Notes under the pieces: model-generated
Databases searched by the model: none
What the model saw: only the letters and a program-made list of their open reading frames with translations
What the model was told of the DNA's origin: nothing
Position numbers and translations under genes: made by a program
Source: Dermanyssus gallinae
Lineage: Eukaryota > Arthropoda > Arachnida > Mesostigmata > Dermanyssidae
Length of the DNA stretch: 64,000 bases
Direction: 5' to 3'
Assembly: GCA_003439945.1 (NCBI GenBank)
Contig: QVRM01005424.1
Location: 62,001 to 126,000, forward strand
In this document: one piece after another, positions 34,552-45,433 of the stretch
How positions within the stretch are numbered: the stretch's first letter is position 1
Layout: the number at the start of each line of letters is the position of its first letter

Positions 34552-36671
34552 CTGTACGGAAACGCACGGACCGACGCCGAAAACACGCGACCAAAAGCGA
34601 CCGAAGCACAACGACAATAACAACAGCATTATCAACAACAACAAAAACAACAACAACAGTTGCGTTAGTCGAATTATTGTGTTGACAGTATACCGATGAT
34701 ATAAGGATACAAGTCCATGGGCATGATGCATCATTTCAAAGAGGTTGTGTGCGTTTATGTATTTAGTGCCTTTGAGAAGACATATATATACTTTTATGGG
34801 ACGGCATCCCATAAAATCATATATCCCAACATATGTATACTCGTTTCGTTATATAATGATACAATATATATGCCAACATATATATACCCGTTTTTATGGG
34901 ACGGCATCACCCGTCTTCTCCGGACGGCAAACTTATTTAAATTCAGTAATTGCTCATGAATCCTAAAATTTCCATAACTACACATTTCATCAACAATTGT
35001 AACAATTAAGGGCATTTTGCAGGAAAGGCTATCGATGGCTAGGGCCAGCTTTGCTCTGCTTTGGCATTACTAGCCGTTTACAAAGTCCCCCTCCCTGAAA
35101 CCTAGATGACGTCGCCCTTGGGTCAACATGTTTGCAGAAGATTTACAGTCCGTCCTACGGTTCGAACAAAAAAGGGGCTTTAACTCAACGCGTCGAAATG
35201 TGACGTTGGGGCCATAGGAGGCAAAGTTTACAACGTAATTTACAAGAAAGTTTATTTATTATGTATTTATCCAGCGTATGCTGATTGGGACGTGTTTCTA
35301 GGGAGATCCGGAGCAAGCGCGCTTCTGATGGCACGATCGCTTTGCGTCTCGTTCTTAATGTCTGACCAAGTAGTTTCCTAAACCTGTGACTCTACATAGG
35401 AGCCAAACTGAATTAGTGGGGGCCAGGTCAGTGGGAAATAAACGTAGTGTACTAGTGCTTTTTGTAGGCGCAGGCTTATCAGCCGTGAACGAATCCTTCA
35501 AGGAGCTTCTTTGCTTCTTTGCTAATAACGCTAGTGGAGTTTTACCAGGACCCTACAGAAGCGTCTAGCAATTCTAGGTAATTTGGATCTTCCTGCATCA
35601 TACCAGAGAGTGTGTCCGTAACTATTCGGATTGCGTCCTTGCGGTACCCAAAGAACTTCTTAAAGGGCTGGCATGCCACCCAAAACCGACCGAATAGCCT
35701 TGACAGCTCTCGCTGGAGTAACCATCTCATCATGGCGTGCGACGGACGGAATCGTGCACGGCGACCGTACCCTAGTTGCACTAACGTTGAGTCGAGCAAG
35801 GATGGCTAGCGGAACGTACAAAAACCGTGCAAAGAAGTAAAGTTTCTGAGGTTGCTGAAAGATACACTTTCGTACCTGTGGCAATGGTGACCCGTCAGTC
35901 AGGGAACTGACCTCCGCCTCAATGATCTACCTGAACGCATTCAAGATACGTCATAGAAGATCGACGCAAGTCTCAGTTTTTCAGACAGATGCTGTGCTTG
36001 GCATATGTCTGTAGGGGGGACGTGGCTGGCTGTGTGATTGCGACATCTAAATTGGTAGTGGGGGTGGCATATAACGGAGTTGGTCATGTCATCTACCAGC
36101 GAGAAAGGCACCAGCGACGTCCTTACACGCATTCTGCCCACTGGTCATCTTTATGACCGTACGTCCGGAATCAGTAGGTATTTGGGAACGAGATGCCCAA
36201 GTTAACGAGGCAATGAGCCGGAAGACTGGCACAGAGCCAAATTCGTGCATCACCGAAAACACGACACTTGAGCTGCAGCAAGATGAAATGCCACAATGAT
36301 GCTCGCCGAAGAACCGCTAATGTACAGAACAACATCAGTGCTACAAACACGTTATTTTAGTAATGTGCTTGTCATAATGTATAAAATGTAATATAATAAT
36401 ATCAATCAATACGCTTCTATTATAGCGAATATTATAGAGACAGCCTATACTAAATTCCTGACGATTAAAGAATAATGCTAAATAATTATTCTTTACATCA
36501 TTACGGACCGAGCGGATTGCGCTTAGAGCCCTACCGATGGCCAAATCAATATATGTTTGTCTTGTTTCTGTCCAAAGTATGATCCATTCGCGCACATAAA
36601 GAGCACTTGTTCTTACTACGCGGTAAGATTGTTTCACTTTCGGCCAGATAGGCAATGCTGGAGGAAACAAT

Positions 36672-36761
<90 letters not shown>

Positions 36762-36785
36762 TATATATATATATATATATATATA

Positions 36786-36823
<38 letters not shown>

Positions 36824-37904
36824 AATATAAACAAAGATACATGCATACTTAATGGCTATAGACTACGACTCGTGGTAAATATCGGAAAGAGAGAGAGAGA
36901 CAGACAGTAGACGTAAAATCAGACGGAAAGTTGTGTAGGCTAGCAAGGAAACCGTCCAACTGGCTGGTCCACGTCAACCATATGCAAATAGCAAAGCAGC
37001 ATCAGCAGCGGCCGCCGAATTGACGGATACAGCCGATCGCATTCGCGGCAGCTGCGGCCGCCTCAGCCGTAAACGACGTCTACATCTATGTATCTATGTA
37101 GTCACCGTAGAAGTGATCGGCAGTTCTTTAGATTTCTTAGGCTTTTTCCTGTTTCTCTAGTTTTTGGTTGGTTGGTCGGTCGTTTCGACGTCTAAAACGG
37201 CCTGCGGCCAGCCAACCTGCGGTTACGCGCGGCCCAGCTAGCCGAATCGAGTCGAAACAAGGCGAGACAGCGAGAGATTCTTCGTTTTCTATGTTGTTCT
37301 TCTTCATCATCTCGTTAAAACCATAAAATATTTACATCTAATACGTCAGCTGTTACTCGCACTACGGCTCCAGCAGAGCAGCGCAGCGCTGCTTTTACCA
37401 GCCTGGTACTATTCTTGCTACGATCACTACAAACACTACCAAGGGACCCAGTGCCCTGCCCAGATATCAACAACAAGAACAACACCAGCAACGAGAACAG
37501 CAAAAACAGCAGAAACAGTGTCAGCACAAGCACACTTTTCCGCCGTTGGGCAATGCCAAATATTTGGCATCTTTCCAGAAGTGAAAGTTTCCGCCTTGTA
37601 TATATATATATATATATATATATATACTGTTTGTACGCACATTCCTCGGCTATTTACTGTCCCATACCTTGAGAAGCGTAATTGTTTAAAACGATTGCGC
37701 TGATGAGAAATAAGACTCGTTTTACGAGCACAACGACGCCACGTAGAAAGAGGGTATGTCAAAAAAATGTCGCTCCATGAATGCACGCCGCTGATCACAC
37801 GGCAGGAAGGAAAGCGGCGGCCATATGCAGCGGGCCAGCAGGACATCCGGTGTTTGCCGTCAGCGAATTATGACGAAAAAACTACGTAGGGTATATATGT
37901 ATAA

Positions 37905-37963
<59 letters not shown>

Positions 37964-38771
37964 CTCGACGTCATTGATGTACGCAGACAAATATATAGAT
38001 AGATAGATAGATAAAACACTAGATAAACAGACAGACGGGCATATAGATAGATAAGTCAAAACTCGGTCGTATTCGTCAGCCATTTATGGCCATGATATGT
38101 ACGTTTCATGCGCCTCGCCTCGTCTCGTCTCGCGCCTACCTGTGCTGGCGTCCCGGTAGGCGACGTAGCCGTCGGCGGCTGCGCATGCCAGGACAGAGTC
38201 CTCATGGATGGTCGGTGTGCCTACGGAGGGGATGTCGCCGTTGGCATCCACCTGATCCTTGGCTTTGTCCTGCTTTTGCTGCTGCTGTTGCTGCTGCTGT
38301 TGTTGTTGTCCCGCATTCTTGTTCTTGTCCCTGTTGTCCGGCTCATCCTTAACGGGCACGCCCTCATCCTCGTAGTTGCCACGACACGCCTGCAAGATGA
38401 ACAGCTTCGGTTTGCCCTTTAGCGACGGACAGCGGGAGGGCTGAAACGCGTCGAGCACTTCCTGCAGCAGCAGTTTGCCATCGTGGCCGAACACGAAGCC
38501 ACGCTCGCCGTGCGACAGCAGACAGAGCACGAAACTCGCGTAGCGCGAGTGATCGAACGTGCTGAGTTCGCGGATCACGGAGCGGAGTTCGGCCACAGTT
38601 CGGTTGTGCACCACATCGACCTATGAGAGTGCATCCGTCCAGGAAGTCATCGACCATCGTCGATGGTTGGTTGGTTGGGTGGTTGGTTGGGGCGGCGTGG
38701 GGAAAAGGTACCGAGAATGAATATTTTTTCACGTTAACTTAGAGCGCTCACCCGATCCCGATAAGGAAACA

Positions 38772-38803
<32 letters not shown>

Positions 38804-39839
38804 CGACATGGTGTTACTGATAATATTTGATAACCAAATTAAACAATTGTTGGCATTATTACTTCTGCTAAATGTTTAATCTTCAATACAGTTCAGTACA
38901 AAACATTATATAGTCCTAGAGGGAGAATATAAGGTGGGCGCGTTTAACCTGAAAGTGTAGCCGAGTAAAGGACCAGGCGAGGCTGCGAACGTCTTCGTCG
39001 GTTCCAAGGCGAGTGTCGAGATTTGTCGAAGGCGCGAAAAACTTCTGGTTGACAATGATGCAGCGACCCATTCGAGGATACGTCAGCGAATACGGCTCCA
39101 AAGCGAATAGGTTCGGACTCGCTTGACTGCAAATGAATCCCGAAACAATAGGGAAATTACATTTATTATTATTAATTATTAGTATTATATGTCATTTAAT
39201 ATATTATGTGATATGCGCCAACGATACAGGCAATCGTTGGACTACTCATGGAGATATGCGGAGTTCTTTCGGGGGGGAGGGGGGTGAGTACTTAACAGAC
39301 TATACTATGTAGGACTATACTGAGTAATAAAATGCAGGCGTCTATTGCCCGTATTCCATGCTACGAACTTTTTGATCCACCCAGCACTTGCAGTTTCGTT
39401 GCCGCGTATAACCATTCATAGAGCATAGTTTGTTTAGGAAATGATGTATGATGTGGCGAATGTGTATATGTGCAAAACGGCATACGGAACCAATCGAACA
39501 TGATGTGGCAATGATGGTACGACGTGAAACATTACCCCGCCTACCCGTATGTGGAGCCCCTTTAAAACCATTCGAATGCAAAGCACGGGCATTAGGTGTG
39601 CTACGTGTGATCGCTTACACCGTCTAAGAGGGGTGCCCATCTCGCCGAATCGACCCCAGCTCGGCTGCATACAAAATTATTGGCTGAATTATACCGTTGT
39701 ACAGGTATGGCAGTTTTACCAGTTCTGAAGCGCAAACAAGGCAGCGAACGAACGCACTTGCGTCGATATTGCATTTATTACTGATGCTAAAAAAACGCGA
39801 TATGCTAAATATGCCAACCAAAACGTGTCGTCAGAATCA

Positions 39840-39898
<59 letters not shown>

Positions 39899-41162
39899 AC
39901 ACTCTTGTTATTATGTCTATTAAGTCAAGGAAGCAGGCATACCGATCGGTACCCCCACTTGATTAGATCCGGGGCGTTAACCAGTTGGTCCGCTCGCATC
40001 GCTGGCAGTCGCCTATCCGTAGAATTATTAGCCTTGACAGTCCTCGAATGGACCACGACAGTATACATTCGTTGCCACATAGTCTATATCGTATGCCGTG
40101 TTTCTCATGATCCGCGTAACAAAGTGCAACTTAGCGTAACAAAGTGTAACAGCGTAACAAAATAATGTTACCATAGGGAGTTCATATATCTGACTAGCCT
40201 TCTATTTTCAAGAAAGGTGCGCGCATCACGGAGAGACACGCTGGAAAGAGAGTCACAGTGTATATATATCTATATATATATGGATACTTTAAACATAAAC
40301 ATATATGTCGTACATATATGTTTTCCGTTCAGCAATGCCGGCAATCCATATCACGTCACGGCATGCCACGGGGGAGCAGGGACGATATAGTATATTCTCG
40401 GTGGACCTGTGCGTCAACCAGTTCGCTATAGGTAAACATTTATGTATTTCCTCGTGCTTTTTTTTTCGTTTGACCCTCTTCTCTTTCTGTTTGCCTCTCT
40501 TCTTACCAAACTTCTTGTCTTTATCTCTGTGTTATGTCTCGTGTATCGCTCGTGTTCGGGGCATCAATTTCTGAATCATTTTGACTGACTGTTTGAGGTC
40601 GGTGGCTTGAGCACCATCGTATATGCTGAATGGGCGCGCCGACGGCAGGCGAAAAGAGGTCCGAAGGGAGACGCTAAAGCAGCGCTGTGAAAGCACCACC
40701 AGCAACGACACCGACAGCAACAACCATATATCTTCCAACAACAACAACTACTTCTACTACGACTGCTACGACAAGCGTTGAAATAGAGGTACACATATCT
40801 CTCTATGTACATTTAGAGGCATGCGTTCAGAGGCATATATGTTCGATAACTATGTACATACTGACGGAGAGCAGACAGAGATGGACCTACAGATGGACTG
40901 ACATACATATGGACACAGACTAAACTCACGCAGACCAAACATTGAACACAACCAACGATCATTAAATCAGTTAAGGCATAGCACGGCATTAGCCGTCCCA
41001 TTACGAGGTACCAGCCAGCCAAACTTTTGCACAGCCAGCACAAACTGCAGCATCAGCAGCAGTTCGGCGAGACACAAAGCGAGCAAGCGCCGAAACCACG
41101 AACGCATACCAGTATCACCGTTTAGATACAGGGGCACCGAAAAGGATATATTGGTACAGGGC

Positions 41163-41193
<31 letters not shown>

Positions 41194-43277
41194 ATAAAAA
41201 AATATAAACTATATATATTAAACATGATTTATTCCCGGAGCAGCATTTTATAGAGCTAAAATTATCAATAAGTAAAAATGTCGAAAAAAGAAAAATTTAA
41301 CAACGAAGCAGAAATTCGCTCTCGACAAAATTCAAGAGTGCTTTGTATAAGCACTTTACACAAAAGGTTATCACAATGGGTATTGATTGCCATGAGGGCT
41401 TCTGTACAGCACTTGGTGCGAACTTGTTAGAACGCCAATCAATGACACTCTCAAAAATACACACAAAGAATGTACTCGACTAGTGCAGCATCTTGGCAAT
41501 GTACAAGAACTATAGGTAAAAACACGTGGAATATAACTATCCAAACTGAGTGCGAGTCCCCCTATACAATGCACAACCATTCAAATTTAGAATCACCCTA
41601 GATCACAGGCCTGAAATTCAGACTGTATAATTAAAAGCCATTGTTTTATTTCGCGAGCGAAGAGGTATTTTGTAGTGTGGCATCTAATGTATTTGAAAAT
41701 GCTTTCCGGGGAATTCCATCGTAGCCGCCACTCCAGAGGAGGATAAAATAGCATAGCGCAGGTAAGAACATGGCTTTGTACACCAGAAGTGAGCCTTCTG
41801 TGAGAACCCCAACCCATTTCATTCTTCACAGCGCCGATATTACAGCATATCACTTGGGTGCATTATAATCCAGATGGGGATTCTGTCCTCCTCGCGATTG
41901 CCCGGAGATCGAGCCCCAGGCACCTAGCGGTCTGAGGCTTCAATGTTCCGCGTGTTGATTATTAGGTTATGAGGTAATGCCAGTAGCCTCGGCGATTAAC
42001 GAAAAACGATTTATTGGTTTTATTAGCATTGGCAACTAGTCCGACAATGTTAAACATGCTAATTGTGTTGTCAACATTTAGAAGCAACTGGTGCAAATCC
42101 GTATCCGTAAAATTCAGATGATTCACTCCGAACAGTAGCATCGGGTCACTAGTGAAAATTACAGCAAAGCCAGAGTTTAGCCCCTCGACTCTTCATAAAA
42201 CAAAAATTCAAAACAATAAGAAATGTAAAAGGTCCGAAAACCAAACTTTAAGGGGTATTTCTTTTTGTCCCAAATTTAGACAGATAACGGGTGTTGCACA
42301 AGGGATTTCACCATAAACTCTGCCACCGAAGAGACTTCCCCGATCCTGACGTCGGCTGTATATGCCGTTTGTACGACCAGCCGTGTCCTATCTACCATCT
42401 CGATACCTGTCAGAGAGCTATTTCCCTTATGCAATTAGCTCTATTTTATTTTTTAGAATGATATATATTAGATTATTAGAATGATATATATGTATATATA
42501 CTCTGAAAGTAGTTTTCATATTCAACAAGCGTTGGCCACTCTTGCAAAGTTTGCAACAGGTACCTCACTCGAGATAAATAGTTCAAAGACAAAAGCAATG
42601 AAGTTCTGTCATAAAGGACGCATTGCAACAGCTGATACCACAAACCTCCACGGCCAACCTATAGAATTTGTCAACCATTTTTCATATTTGGGCTTGGAAC
42701 TTACGCCAAGCGGCACCTCGTTCGACATAGAGAGGAAAGGGATCGTAAGGCGTTGATCGCCATCTACTCAATTAATAATCCGCAGCTCCTCTCACTGAAG
42801 ACGGCTTTCAAATTGTTTGAACTTCGACGCTTTGACGAACTCGACCATCTAAAGGCAGCATATATTACACTAGTTATGGGCGTCTACCTAGGTAACCGAT
42901 TGGTGTATCTGGCTGCGGTTCATCCCCACGTTTCACAGAAGACCCCCAGCGCCGTTTTAACCTGCGGCTGATTCGCGAGTATCAAGATAGAGAGAGAGAG
43001 CACATACCGAAGTAGAAAGTTAGGATGTGTCCAGGGCACATGGACTTCTATCGGACGCAGGCTATGATAAACAATTCATGGAAGGATGCCCAATACAAAA
43101 CTTGCCATCTTATTATGTGTTTCCAGGCTTCCATATGGCAGACAAGCAGTGCACCTGTCGGCACTGTGTCGAACTTGTTTAACCTATGATCTATTATATT
43201 GCCGGAACCCACCAGCGCTCCGGCAGATGCATATTTAATAGGCCTTCGACTTGAGTAAATTTAAGTGTTTAAAACAT

Positions 43278-43326
<49 letters not shown>

Positions 43327-44346
43327 CATGAGGTGGCATCCTCATCTGGATTATATTGCACCTAAGTGCTACGCAGTAATAGCTGCGCTGTGTAGAATGA
43401 AAATGATTGGGGTCCCCATAGAGGGTCTACTTATGGTATACAAAGCCGTATTCTTACCAGTGCTATGCTATGGTATTCTTCTCTGGGGTGGTGGCTACGA
43501 TGGAATTCTCCGGAGAGCCAAAGTGATACAGAATGATGCTCTTAGAGCAATTTTTTCAAGGAAGCGAAGGGATTCGGTCCGTGACTTGTTTAATCGTTTT
43601 AATTTACTTACTGTGGAAAGCATTTACACGCTAAGGGTTTCAATGTTAGCATACAACATTTCGCAAGGTATTGTGCCCTCGGAAGTCGCATTTCCACTGA
43701 TCCCTACCCTCAGCCGAACATCAACTAGGCGTGCAACAACTTTTGCAGTGCCCTCTGTGTCCCTGAAGTCCAGTCAGCACGCACTTGCATGCCGTCTTCC
43801 GAAAACCTGGACGTGCATTCCCAAACACATTAGATGCCTAACAAGGAAACATTTCTTCGTTCGTGAACTGAAACGGTGGCTTTTAATTTCACAGTCAGAA
43901 TCTGGCTTGTAATCTAGGTAAATTTGGAATTGGGATGGTAGTGCTTTGTATATAGGGGCACACACTCGGCTTAGATAGTTGTGTTTATACGTTGTTTTTA
44001 CCCATAGTTGTGAATCCTGTAGATGCTGTACTAGTGAAGTGTACTTCGTTTGTGCGAATATTTAAAAGTGTGTAGCCTTACATGTTGTTCGTGTTCAATC
44101 AAACATACCAGCTGCTGTTTTGGTGTTCTTGTGATACTCAATAACCACGGCGATTGTGTAAAGTGCTTATAAAAAGCACTCCTTGGACTTTGTCGAGAGT
44201 GATTTTCTACTTCGTTGTTTGAATCATGTTTTTTTTTTAATTTTTTTCTTATTTTTATTTGCCGAGAACTTAAGCGTTGTGAAATGCAGTTCCGTAAATA
44301 AACCACGTTTGAAATTGAAATTGAAATTGAATATATATACATATAA

Positions 44347-44402
<56 letters not shown>

Positions 44403-45389
44403 GAGTGTTCCTAATAAAATAATTAATTTTGTTCATAAAAAATTCTATGAAATAATAAATATAGATAAATATATAAACATAAAGACAGACACCGAATGGC
44501 TGGGGTGGTAAACTAAACCACTGCATGGACGACGAATGGATCCAGTCATCAACAGCAGGAGTGTGGATGTGGCCGACCTCGAGAGTGTTCGACCTCGTCA
44601 CGCATGGCGCTGCTGATGACGCCGCTAGCAGCGATGAGATAGTAACACCTCTTCTTCACGTTCGGAACAGTGACACGGACATGCATGCTGCATGAGCTGG
44701 CGGCGCAACAACTCTTTCTTTGATCGTTGGCCGACACCGACATTAAATCATTCCATTTAGCCCGACTCCCGTCAACTGAGAAGACAGCAATGATGATATC
44801 TACTTGCGGGTGGGCGGGCGATCGAGCGTCGGTGTCCTCGTTTCTCTACCACTCTTCTAGTTTCTGTTGTTGTTGCGGCTGTCGTTGTTGTTGTTGTTGC
44901 AGCTGTCGTTGTTGTTGTTGTGGTTGTTGTTGTCATTGTGGTTGTTGTTGCGGCTGTTGTTATTGTCGTTGTTGTAGTGGTTGTTGTTGTTGTGGTGGTG
45001 ATGGTTCTTATTCGTTGACGCCGTTCTCATCACTGACGTTAGCTATTGCGTTCGCGTCTTGCCATCTCACATACAGACAGTCTCTCCGCCTATTTCTCGG
45101 CCGCTGTCGTTCGTGACACTTCCTCGCTACCAGCAGAGCAGTCAAAGCAGAGCTACCATAGGCGTCATACGACATTTCTCAAGCATATATCCAGGTACAA
45201 ACATAATCTTTCCGAATATGCAGGTAGCATATATATATATATATATATATATATATGCTAAAAAAAGATTACTAGATTACGCTATATTGACCACTAAAAA
45301 CGATGTATGTTGTACAGCCGGTAAACGGTACACGTTCATGGAGAACAACAGTTTCTCCCCTGTCCTCAACTTAATCGACAACTATTAGC

Positions 45390-45433
<44 letters not shown>

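Larger units (their letters stand above)
34560..38130. other. Caspase intron between catalytic exon and small-subunit exon
   Basis: A 3.6 kb intron with a repeated TTTTATGGGACGGCAT (34793-34808 and 34894-34909), the punctuated TA array at 36671, and a GC-rich patch with two NotI-type GCGGCCGC sites near 37008 and 37054. Confidence 0.6.

Noticed and set aside
34361..34699. 112-codon + frame over the caspase last exon
   Set aside because: Antisense shadow; the - strand frame carries the caspase small-subunit motifs and correct splice phase.
35386..35884. Possible decayed transposase
   Set aside because: Some phrases felt similar to antisense transposase sequence, but no catalytic motif or inverted repeats could be identified.
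36546..36910. Frames of alternating Ile-Tyr over TA arrays (also elsewhere)
   Set aside because: Artefacts of (TA)n, which has no stop in one frame; not proteins.
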